Below, in pieces: positions 1-5,703 of a DNA stretch of 8,105 nucleotides (position 1 is the stretch's first letter; each line of letters begins with the position of its first letter). The DNA is from Nitrospirota bacterium (GTDB lineage: Bacteria > Nitrospirota > Nitrospiria > Nitrospirales > Nitrospiraceae), in NCBI GenBank assembly GCA_005877535.1, contig VBOM01000372.1:1-8105 (forward strand), written 5' to 3'. The notes beneath the pieces are model-generated. The model saw only the letters and a list, made by a program, of their open reading frames with translations. It was not told the DNA's origin and did not search any database. A program made the position numbers and the translations under genes.

Positions 1-407
1 GGACTCCGGATCGCTTGTTCGCCTACGCAGAACAAGCGTCCGGTCGGGGAATAGAAGTTATTATTGCCGGTGCCGGCGGGGCGGCCCATCTTGCCGGCAT
101 GCTGGCTGCGAAGACGCATCTGCCGGTCATTGGGGTCCCGATGCCAACGGAGAATCTTCACGGACTTGATTCGCTCCTCTCCATCGTGCAAATGCCAAGA
201 GGAATTCCCGTCGCCACGGTGGCTATAGGAGGGGCGGAGAATGCCGGTTTGCTTGCGGCGCAAATCCTGGCAGGCCGGTATCCAGCGATTGCCGCTCGCG
301 TGAAATTATTTCGTCAGACACAGACGGACAACGTGCTCCAGTCTCCTGAAGCGAAGGGCCCTGTGACCGGAACACAAGGTCCCGGACGTCCGAGTCGCCG
401 GTCGTGA
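1..407 (+). CDS. purE: PurE, N5-carboxyaminoimidazole ribonucleotide mutase (3' part)
   Basis: The 5' end lies outside the window; the visible reading frame begins at base 3 with TPDRL, the end of the PurE RTPDR signature. PurE moves the carboxyl group of N5-CAIR to carbon 4 to give CAIR in cytosolic purine synthesis. Visible family motifs are the glycine-rich [33 protein letters not shown] and the block [17 protein letters not shown], which line the active site of class I PurE, followed by [10 protein letters not shown]. The usual C-terminal helix ends near [10 protein letters not shown]. About 23 further residues, rich in Gly, Pro, Arg and Ser, follow it and look like a non-conserved tail. 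The stop codon overlaps the GTG start of purK (GTGA, 404-407), so translation is probably coupled. Identification is secure; the missing N-terminal part should hold the GSxSD phosphate-binding motif. Confidence 0.95.
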   Translation, partial: TPDRLFAYAEQASGRGIEVIIAGAGGAAHLAGMLAAKTHLPVIGVPMPTENLHGLDSLLSIVQMPRGIPVATVAIGGAENAGLLAAQILAGRYPAIAARVKLFRQTQTDNVLQSPEAKGPVTGTQGPGRPSRRS

Positions 408-1600
408 AGGCCCTGGTCCTCACGACCGGATCTGTCCTAGGCGTCCTGGGTGGCGGACAATTAGGCTCTATGTTCACCATGGCGGCATGCCGTCTCGGGT
501 ATCATGTCGCCGTCTGGGATCCAGATCCAGAGGCACCGGCTCACCGTGTTGCCACGCACAGCTTTCCGGTTCCGTTCACCGACCAACACATTCTTGCTCG
601 TTTTGCCGAGCTGGTCAGCGTCGTGACCTATGAATGGGAAAATATCCCGGCGGAGCTCTGTCGAGCGTTGGAGCAGCGGAAGCCGGTTCGTCCGTCGAGT
701 GCCGTCCTGAGCGTGATTCAGGATCGCCTTGAACAAAAGGGGTTCTTGGCCTCCAACGGATTTCCTGTTCCCCCATTCGCCGGCCTGACCGATCCAGATC
801 AATTGTCGACGAGCATCCGACAGGTCGGGTACCCCGCCCTCTGTAAGACGGCAACGGCCGGTTATGACGGCAAGGGGCAGTGGAGAATCCCCCGAGAGTC
901 CGATGTTCGGGAGGTGGAACGAGCAATATTGGAATCCGCTCGTCCTGGCATGCGATGGATCGTGGAGTCCTTAGTGCCGTTTGAACGGGAACTCTCGATC
1001 CTGGTGGTCCGTGGAGCTGACGGGCAGAGTTGCACCTACCCCTTGGCTGAGAATGAACATGACGAGGGGATTCTTCGAACCACCATGGTGCCAGCCCAGG
1101 GATCTTCAGTTGTGGCAGAGCAAGCAGCCGTTCTTGCGCGTCAAGTAGTGGATCGTCTGGAAGGGGTCGGAGTATTTTGTCTCGAATTGTTTCAGCTGCC
1201 CGGCGGGGAACTGCTTATTAACGAGATTGCTCCGCGGCCCCATAACTCAGGCCATTACACGCTCGATGCCTGTAGCGTGTCCCAGTTTGAGCAACAGGTT
1301 CGTACCACCAGTGGTATGCCGCTTGGTGAAGTGCGGCTGCTGAGCCCAGCTGTCATGGTGAATCTCATTGGGGATGATGCTGCGATCCTTATGAAGGGCG
1401 AAGGCTGTCGAACCCTGCTGAATATTCCTGGTGCGGTACTCCATCTCTACGGCAAGCCTGCGATTCGTCCTCGTCGCAAGATGGGACATGTCACGTTCCT
1501 TGGGGAAACGCTCAGTCTCGCTCTCGGTCATGCCAAGCAATTTCGTGACGGCCTGGCAAACGGTCCCATCCTGTCTGCCTGGGAGCCTGTCCGACATTGA
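404..1600 (+). CDS. purK: PurK, N5-carboxyaminoimidazole ribonucleotide synthetase
   Basis: An ATP-grasp ligase of 398 residues that uses ATP and bicarbonate to convert aminoimidazole ribotide to N5-CAIR, the substrate of PurE. Motifs in order: nucleotide-fold start [11 protein letters not shown] (about residues 13-23), [10 protein letters not shown] (about 75-84), [10 protein letters not shown], the glycine-rich ATP loop GYDGKGQW (about 154-161), [23 protein letters not shown], the metal-binding [14 protein letters not shown] (about 274-287) and the C-terminal [16 protein letters not shown]. All match PurK, and length is normal. The GTG start at 404 overlaps the purE stop; there is no good ribosome-binding site in front of it, which fits translational coupling. 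The first 12 residues are not conserved, so a slightly later start is possible. No strong intrinsic terminator follows, only weak hairpins. Confidence 0.96.
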   Translation: MKALVLTTGSVLGVLGGGQLGSMFTMAACRLGYHVAVWDPDPEAPAHRVATHSFPVPFTDQHILARFAELVSVVTYEWENIPAELCRALEQRKPVRPSSAVLSVIQDRLEQKGFLASNGFPVPPFAGLTDPDQLSTSIRQVGYPALCKTATAGYDGKGQWRIPRESDVREVERAILESARPGMRWIVESLVPFERELSILVVRGADGQSCTYPLAENEHDEGILRTTMVPAQGSSVVAEQAAVLARQVVDRLEGVGVFCLELFQLPGGELLINEIAPRPHNSGHYTLDACSVSQFEQQVRTTSGMPLGEVRLLSPAVMVNLIGDDAAILMKGEGCRTLLNIPGAVLHLYGKPAIRPRRKMGHVTFLGETLSLALGHAKQFRDGLANGPILSAWEPVRH

Positions 1601-1628
1601 CCGTTCTGCTGCGGCGAACGATCCTCGA

Positions 1629-1794
1629 TCATCTGTATCGTTCTCGACTCTGAAAAATCCTCAACGTATTTCAGCCAATACGCCTCCGGTTTTTCATGGC
1701 CTGCGGCCTCGCATCTGGCCGCACCCCCTTTGCCTCGTCACGACCGGCAATGTCGAATTAGGCTCCTAGCCTTCTTCATTCATCTGTATCGTTC
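1629..1794. repeat. 15-bp direct repeats bracketing a hairpin-rich segment
   Basis: The sequence TCATCTGTATCGTTC occurs exactly at 1629-1643 and again at 1780-1794. It flanks 136 bp that contain two hairpins. The segment ends are not inverted repeats of each other. The exact repeat is directly visible. Whether it is a target-site duplication, a recombination scar or a repeat unit is unknown. Confidence 0.6.
1652..1723. repeat. Pair of adjacent hairpins, REP-like candidate
   Basis: The first hairpin (1652-1695) pairs GAAAAA with TTTTTC and CGTATT with AATACG around a 6-base loop, with an unpaired internal bulge. The second (1702-1723) pairs TGCGGCC with GGCCGCA around an 8-base loop. No T-run follows the second stem, so it is not a classical intrinsic terminator, though it might stabilise the 3' end of the purEK message. 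Side-by-side hairpins between genes resemble REP/BIME elements; I cannot test copy number here. Confidence 0.4.
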
Positions 1795-2020
1795 CTATCC
1801 AGCATCAACTGACAGGATGGCGTGAACAGGATCGACCGTTTTCTCCAACGCGCTACCCAGGCAAACCCAACCTGTGAGACGTTTTGTGGCCATACCGCGG
1901 CGTTCTATTTTGTGACGTGCTGTAGGGAGATGGATCAAACGGTTCAGATCCTCAGGGTATAGTCACTGGAAAAATATGGTTCCGTCCTGTTTGGGTATCG
2001 GTACAGGACTTGCTCCCCTC

Positions 2021-2273
2021 CTAGCGGGCTGCGGGAAAACCATTTCGGCACAGCAGAACTTCGATAGCCGACACGTCCGGGACAAGAGGAGAACACTCCC
2101 CCAGCAAGGCCGCAGCGAGTGAAGGGTCGAGGCGTACCCTCTGGGGCGCACGGTGCGACGAATAAGGAGCACCAAGTCTGTGTGCGCCGCCGAGTGGTGA
2201 GGCGGCCGGGTCCCCGTTGAGGGTCTGAACGATATGAGATCGCTGCTGGTTGGCTTGTTCAGCCTCCTGCTAG
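2021..2273. repeat. Candidate 253-bp repeat element with CTAGC ends
   Basis: The segment begins CTAGCGGGCTG (2021-2031) and ends CAGCCTCCTGCTAG (2260-2273). The reverse complement of the right end, CTAGCAGGAGGCTG, matches the left end apart from a 3-base gap and one substitution, giving imperfect terminal inverted repeats. The interior is GC-rich and structured, for example GCCGCC/GGCGGC at 2186-2191 and 2201-2206. A near copy of the right end lies at 4101-4117. I have an unverified memory of similar sequence being dispersed in Nitrospira genomes. It may be a non-coding repeat or MITE-like element inserted in the leader of the kinase gene. Confidence 0.4.
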
Positions 2274-2290
2274 TTTTAGGTCGCCCAAAC

Positions 2291-2295
2291 AGGAG
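2291..2295 (+). promoter_or_regulatory. Ribosome-binding site for the kinase N-terminal frame
   Basis: AGGAG lies nine bases before the ATG at 2305. This is the best Shine-Dalgarno match near either kinase frame and shows that translation of the kinase begins at 2305, not at the internal ATG at 2621. Confidence 0.7.
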
Positions 2296-2304
2296 ATCAT
2301 ACAA

Positions 2305-2742
2305 ATGAGCAGTCTTGCCGTACCCTCTGAAAATCATGTCGAGTCGTCTTCTGAGGATTCGTGTCACGACAGCACGATTTCGCGTCCACGATATGTTGTG
2401 CTTCAGTCGCTGGTCGGCGTCATGTCGGCCTACCAGTTATTATCTGGAGCGGAGCTGATCGCAAGCCGCCCAACGATCGGGGTGCTCATCATTGGGTTGG
2501 TAGGGATGGTCCTCTGCCTGTGGTATGTGCCGACCTCGATCCTACAGGCCGCGTGGTTCAGCGGGACCGTGATCGGGATCGATACGGTTCTCGTGACTGC
2601 AACCATCTATCTTTCTGGTAATGCCCGGTCGGAACTTTATCTGTCGTACGACGTTCTACGGGCTCGCACTGCAATCGATCGGGACCGAACGGCAACAAAA
2701 AATACTATTGCAGGAGAGTATCGAGGTTCTGAAAGAGACTGA
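2305..2742 (+). CDS. N-terminal membrane fragment of a split hybrid histidine kinase
   Basis: A 145-residue frame with a good ribosome-binding site. After a hydrophilic N-terminus of about 28 residues come three hydrophobic stretches, roughly residues 30-52, 57-75 and 80-105, which look like membrane segments. The last leads into TATIYLSGNARSELYLSY (to residue 115). From residue 116 the sequence becomes charged and compositionally odd (RARTAIDRDRTATK) and stops at 2742. This tail is the out-of-frame reading of the bases that encode a good coiled coil in the next frame. I infer that this is the sensor half of the kinase at 2621-3988, cut off by a frame change near 2650, perhaps with loss of further membrane segments. 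It may still be made as a short membrane protein of no known function. Confidence 0.6.
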   Translation: MSSLAVPSENHVESSSEDSCHDSTISRPRYVVLQSLVGVMSAYQLLSGAELIASRPTIGVLIIGLVGMVLCLWYVPTSILQAAWFSGTVIGIDTVLVTATIYLSGNARSELYLSYDVLRARTAIDRDRTATKNTIAGEYRGSERD

Positions 2743-3988
2743 ACGGGCCTTACAATCGTCGCGCGATCAGTTGGAGGTTCGCATCAAGGGTCTCAAAGGC
2801 GATCTCTCACGGGCAAATGAGCATGTCCGGCAGGAGAAAAAGGAACGAGAAGGCATCGAGCAGCAATTGCATGATGCGCTGAAGATGGAAGCAGTCGGCC
2901 GGATTGCCGGAGGGATTGCCAACGAACTTAGCCATCTCGTTTCTATGATCGGGAGGCAGACGGGTGTGGTCCTATCGCGCCTCAAGCCGGACGACCCACT
3001 CTATGGGCCGGTCGATGACATATTTCGAAGCGGGGGGCAGGCCGCAGCCGTGACCGCTCAATTGGCTGGGTTAGGCTTCCACGACGGTCAGGTCCGACAG
3101 GTGCTATCGGTCAAGGCAGTGCTGGAGGAGATTCGTGGAGTGATGAGAGGCCTGCTGCCTGCTTCCATCGATCTCAGCATGATCATTGAAGATGCGCCGA
3201 TGGATGTCGAGGTCGATCGTGAGGGACTCGAACAAGTCCTGCTTCATCTTGCGGTGAATGCGCGGGATGCCATGCCAAATGGCGGTCGGCTCCTGATTGA
3301 AGCCAAGCAGGCGTTCCCTGGGCATGAGGGTGGGTCGGTGAATGGAAGGGGAGGGATTCTACCCAAGGTGCTGATTCAAGTGACCGATAGCGGAAACGGG
3401 ATGAGCCTGGAGACCCAGTCACACATGTTCGAACCCTTCTTTTCCACAAAGGAAATGAATGTGGGACTCGGACTCACCGCGGTCTATGGCATTGTGAAAC
3501 AAAGTGCAGGCCAGGTCGATGTTGTCAGCCGGCCTGGCGAAGGCACTGTGGTGCGGGTGGCGCTTCCCCTTGTACGGCAGGGCCGGCCGTCTGCTCCATC
3601 AATCCTGGCACACGTCGCAGCCAAAGGCCAGGAAACGGTTCTGCTGGTAGAACCGAATGAAATCGACCGTAAGCTCGCGCTTTCCACGTTGTTACGACAT
3701 CGCTATCACGTCTTAGAGGCGAGCTCGTCCGTTGAAGCGTTGCTGCTCACGCAGCGACATTCCGGGGCTGTCCATGTGGCCGTGAGCGATCTCATGATGC
3801 CGGAGATCAGTGGGCGTGACTTAGCCACACGATTGTTGAAGCATCACCCGATGATGAAGCCGCTCTTTGTCTCTGGGTATGACGACGAGACGATGGTGTC
3901 TCATCGCCTCAATCCGCGGTATCTTTTGAGGCGTCCCTATCGACAAACTGGGCTGGTGGAAAAAGTGCGTGAGCTGCTGGATACGTGA
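2621..3988 (+). CDS. Hybrid histidine kinase-like protein, C-terminal part, degenerate active sites
   Basis: A frame of 455 residues starting at an ATG inside the previous gene and without a ribosome-binding site; the true product probably began at 2305. Order: coiled coil (about 22-90), DHp-like helix (90-150), HATPase domain (200-316) and receiver domain (338-455). The ATP domain keeps the N-box VNARDAMPNGG (N213), DSGNGM (256-261) and FEPFFSTK (270-277). Its G2 box reads NVGLGL, two residues shorter than the usual GKGTGLGL. The phosphoacceptor block reads IAGGIANELSHL, so Asn101 replaces the usual His; His105 lies four residues later. The receiver keeps Asp390 (VSDLMMP) and Ser418. Arg438 replaces the conserved Lys, and VEPNE replaces the acidic VEDE-type pocket. 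This is either a decaying sensor kinase or a non-phosphorylating pseudokinase. A kinase-family origin is certain; activity is doubtful. Confidence 0.8.
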   Translation: MPGRNFICRTTFYGLALQSIGTERQQKILLQESIEVLKETERALQSSRDQLEVRIKGLKGDLSRANEHVRQEKKEREGIEQQLHDALKMEAVGRIAGGIANELSHLVSMIGRQTGVVLSRLKPDDPLYGPVDDIFRSGGQAAAVTAQLAGLGFHDGQVRQVLSVKAVLEEIRGVMRGLLPASIDLSMIIEDAPMDVEVDREGLEQVLLHLAVNARDAMPNGGRLLIEAKQAFPGHEGGSVNGRGGILPKVLIQVTDSGNGMSLETQSHMFEPFFSTKEMNVGLGLTAVYGIVKQSAGQVDVVSRPGEGTVVRVALPLVRQGRPSAPSILAHVAAKGQETVLLVEPNEIDRKLALSTLLRHRYHVLEASSSVEALLLTQRHSGAVHVAVSDLMMPEISGRDLATRLLKHHPMMKPLFVSGYDDETMVSHRLNPRYLLRRPYRQTGLVEKVRELLDT

Positions 3989-4003
3989 AGATCGGATAGT
4001 TGC

Positions 4004-4081
4004 TCTGGTTTGCTTGGTCCCTCTCGTTTATTTGGTTGAACCAGACTCACCGGATAGACCAGTGAAACCAGACAAGCCAGA
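4004..4081 (+). terminator. Long imperfect hairpin between convergent genes
   Basis: The left arm 4004-4036 pairs with the right arm 4049-4081 around a 12-base loop. By hand alignment 28 of 33 positions pair without gaps, five of them as G-U in plus-strand RNA. On the minus strand those five become A-C mismatches, so the fold favours transcripts from the kinase side. It starts 16 bases after the kinase stop and ends 31 bases before the rhomboid stop. There is no clear T-run. It probably ends or protects mRNA, or it is a repeat; the arms are built of TGGT/ACCA-rich units. Confidence 0.5.
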
Positions 4082-4100
4082 CACGAAGAGGATGGACTCT

Positions 4101-4117
4101 TTCAACCTCCTGCTAGT
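4101..4117. repeat. Second copy of the repeat right end
   Basis: TTCAACCTCCTGCTAGT at 4101-4117 matches TTCAGCCTCCTGCTAGT at 2258-2274 with a single difference, and similarity continues weakly for about seven bases upstream. The rhomboid stop codon (TAG on the minus strand, 4113-4115) lies within it. No left end is seen nearby, so it may be a solo end or a short motif with its own function. Confidence 0.5.
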
Positions 4118-4817
4118 CTTCCCATCGGCCTCTGCGGCTTGGTGCAAAGAAGGGCACGTCCGGGCGTTTGAACAGACCAATCAGTACCATCCCAGCAAGA
4201 AACCCGCCGATATGGGCGAAGAATGCGACGCCTCCACCAGTACTGCCGATGCTCATCCCCCCGCTCAACAGTTGCATCACGAACCACATGCCGAGGACGA
4301 CACCCGCTGCCACCCTCGTTGCCCCCAGGCCTGGCATTACAACCAGCACGCGGGCTCGTGGAAACAACAGCACATAGGCGCCTAAGACACCGGAAATGGC
4401 TCCGCTGGCTCCGACCATGGGAACAGACGAGGACGGATCGGTCACGGCGTGACTCAAAGCTGCCAGAATTCCGCATGTGAGGTAGAATACGACGTATTTC
4501 GAATGCCCCATGACGTCTTCGATGTTGTTTCCGAAGACCCAGAGATACAGCATATTCCCAATGAGGTGCATCCAGCCGCCGTGGAGGAACATGCTCGTGA
4601 TCAACGTGGCGTAGGGGGGAATGGCCACGCCCATCTCAGGAAGGTCGGCCTCTCCGAACACGAGGGCCGGGATTGCCCCGTACTGAAAGACGAACGTTTC
4701 TCCTGAGCCGGCGGGAAGGCTTGCCTGGTAGAAAAAGACGAGGACGCAGGCTGCGATCCAAGCGATCGTAACGAACGGTGTCCGCTCGGTGGGGTTGTCG
4801 TCATGCAGAGGGATCAT
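4113..4817 (-). CDS. Rhomboid family intramembrane serine protease
   Basis: A 234-residue polytopic membrane protein with about six hydrophobic segments. Rhomboid proteases cut substrate membrane helices within the membrane. The catalytic serine is Ser138 in GASGAISG, and the partner histidine is His202 in AHIGGFLAG. HLIGN (84-88) supplies the His and Asn that support the oxyanion hole in GlpG-type enzymes. The segment FLHGGWMHLIGNMLYLWVFG is typical. The start was set at ATG 4817 because MIPLHDDNP is the usual beginning of this subfamily; the frame is open to 4988, but that extension is polar, unlike the family and inside the upstream gene. GAGGG, which starts inside the upstream TGA stop, is the likely ribosome-binding site. 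Only 7 bp separate it from the DHH gene, so the two are co-translated. Substrate unknown; all key residues are present. Confidence 0.92.
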   Translation of the reverse strand: MIPLHDDNPTERTPFVTIAWIAACVLVFFYQASLPAGSGETFVFQYGAIPALVFGEADLPEMGVAIPPYATLITSMFLHGGWMHLIGNMLYLWVFGNNIEDVMGHSKYVVFYLTCGILAALSHAVTDPSSSVPMVGASGAISGVLGAYVLLFPRARVLVVMPGLGATRVAAGVVLGMWFVMQLLSGGMSIGSTGGGVAFFAHIGGFLAGMVLIGLFKRPDVPFFAPSRRGRWED

Positions 4818-4824
4818 GGTGCCC

Positions 4825-5703
4825 TCATTGGGGGGGAGAGCGGCGACGGTCGATGACCGACCGAGGCAGTGCCGGGTTATCCGGCAAGGAACCATCAGGT
4901 CCAAGGGGGACTGAAAACCCCGCGGCGTGCGTGTGGCCTCCTCCGCCGAAAGAGGAGGCGATGGCTCCCACGTCGGCCCCATCCTCACGCGAGCGCATGC
5001 TGTAATAGCGGCGACCGTCGCGGTCGTGCCAAATTACGCAAAACGGATGCTCCACGGAGAGGCGTTCGCCGATCTGACTAGTCAGGACCGCGCTTTGGAG
5101 CGACGGAACGACAGCTCCGTGAAAGTCGACTAACATCGCTTGCGCGGCAAGTTTGCTCACGAGCTCGCTTTCATAGCGCAGGATGGCGCGGCCTTCCTGT
5201 TCCAACTCCTTCTGCTTGAAGTGATTCCAGAGGTGATAATCGAATGGATATGAAGCAATGGCCGCATTAACTTCTCGACTGTAGGGGAGCGTCCAAGTCC
5301 AGAGGTCTTTGTCTTGGATATAGTCGAGGAGCCACGGCGTCGGCTGATCGTGTGCCCATTCCCAGGCCAGGACCGCTCCGGACTTCTTCAGGTCGAAGTA
5401 GGCATAGGGAAGGCCGGCGAGGTCTTTCTCTGCGGTGATGTGATGATCGAGCACGAGGAGCGCCTGCGTCTGAGCGGCCATGGTTTCCAGCGTTTCGCGA
5501 GCATAGCTGAAATCCACGATGACGACTCGTTGATCTTGTAGTCCAGCGGGAGGAGGATTCCCGTGTTTAACGGGAATGAACCGAGCCGCTGGAAATTGAT
5601 TCCAGATCGCCCAAGCGGCTCCGAACCCATCGGCACATTCCGCGTGATAAAGCACGACGGTGGGGGGCTCAGAGAATGGGTGCTGTGTGCGGGAGCGAGC
5701 CAT
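4825..5703 (-). CDS. DHH/DHHA1 family phosphoesterase
   Basis: A 292-residue cytosolic protein. DHH phosphoesterases are manganese-dependent enzymes that cleave phosphodiesters in short oligonucleotides, cyclic dinucleotides or related substrates. Visible motifs: YHAECADGFGAAWA (19-32, with His20 and Asp25), VDFSY (63-67, Asp64), LDHH (85-88), YIQDKDLW (128-135) and the DHHA1 substrate loop GGGGHTHAAGF (253-263). The arrangement resembles the subgroup that includes NrnB-like oligoribonucleases, but I cannot assign a substrate. ATG 5703 was chosen because it is preceded by GAGG at about ten bases and leaves only about ten residues before the conserved fold; an in-frame ATG at 5763 would add 20 non-conserved residues. 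The first 35 bp overlap the end of the LOG gene, and the stop lies 7 bp before the rhomboid start. C-terminal 25 residues are low-complexity. Confidence 0.88.
   Translation of the reverse strand: MARSRTQHPFSEPPTVVLYHAECADGFGAAWAIWNQFPAARFIPVKHGNPPPAGLQDQRVVIVDFSYARETLETMAAQTQALLVLDHHITAEKDLAGLPYAYFDLKKSGAVLAWEWAHDQPTPWLLDYIQDKDLWTWTLPYSREVNAAIASYPFDYHLWNHFKQKELEQEGRAILRYESELVSKLAAQAMLVDFHGAVVPSLQSAVLTSQIGERLSVEHPFCVIWHDRDGRRYYSMRSREDGADVGAIASSFGGGGHTHAAGFSVPLGPDGSLPDNPALPRSVIDRRRSPPQ

Larger units (their letters stand above)
1601..2304. other. Gene-poor spacer between purK and the split kinase
   Basis: No convincing coding sequence was found on either strand in these 704 bases. The open frames here are rich in Arg, Ser and Pro, lack ribosome-binding sites and match no family I recognise. 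The stretch contains small hairpins (for example GAACGAT/ATCGTTC at 1616-1622 and 1637-1643, and GTCCTGT/ACAGGAC at 1984-1990 and 2003-2009), a 15-bp direct repeat pair and a candidate repeat element, listed separately. A TATAGT hexamer at 1958-1963 could be a -10 box, but no matching -35 sequence is seen at the right distance. Confidence 0.6.

Noticed and set aside
1431..1769. Open frame of 112 codons overlapping the 3' end of purK
   Set aside because: It is an alternative reading of purK and the following repeats, without a ribosome-binding site or domain.
1760..1772. AGGCT/AGCCT stem-loop as a terminator of purEK
   Set aside because: The stem is only five base pairs with a three-base loop and no T-run follows.
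1963..2367. Open frame of 134 codons on the minus strand in the purK-kinase spacer
   Set aside because: Composition is rich in Arg, Ser and Pro, it overlaps the start of the kinase gene and the candidate repeat, and no domain is recognisable.
2697..2702. Run of six A as a programmed -1 frameshift site joining the two kinase frames
   Set aside because: Joining the frames needs a +1 shift, and the shift must occur before about 2654 to keep the FYGLALQSIG coiled-coil lead-in, so this run is in the wrong place and direction.
3969..4385. Open frame of 138 codons on the plus strand after the kinase
   Set aside because: Its PDSPDRPVKPDKPD stretch is only the translation of the long hairpin, and the rest is antisense to the rhomboid gene.
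4818..4988. Longer rhomboid start at 4988
   Set aside because: The extension lies inside the DHH gene, is polar and unlike the family; MIPLHDDNP at 4817 is the typical start and has a ribosome-binding sequence.
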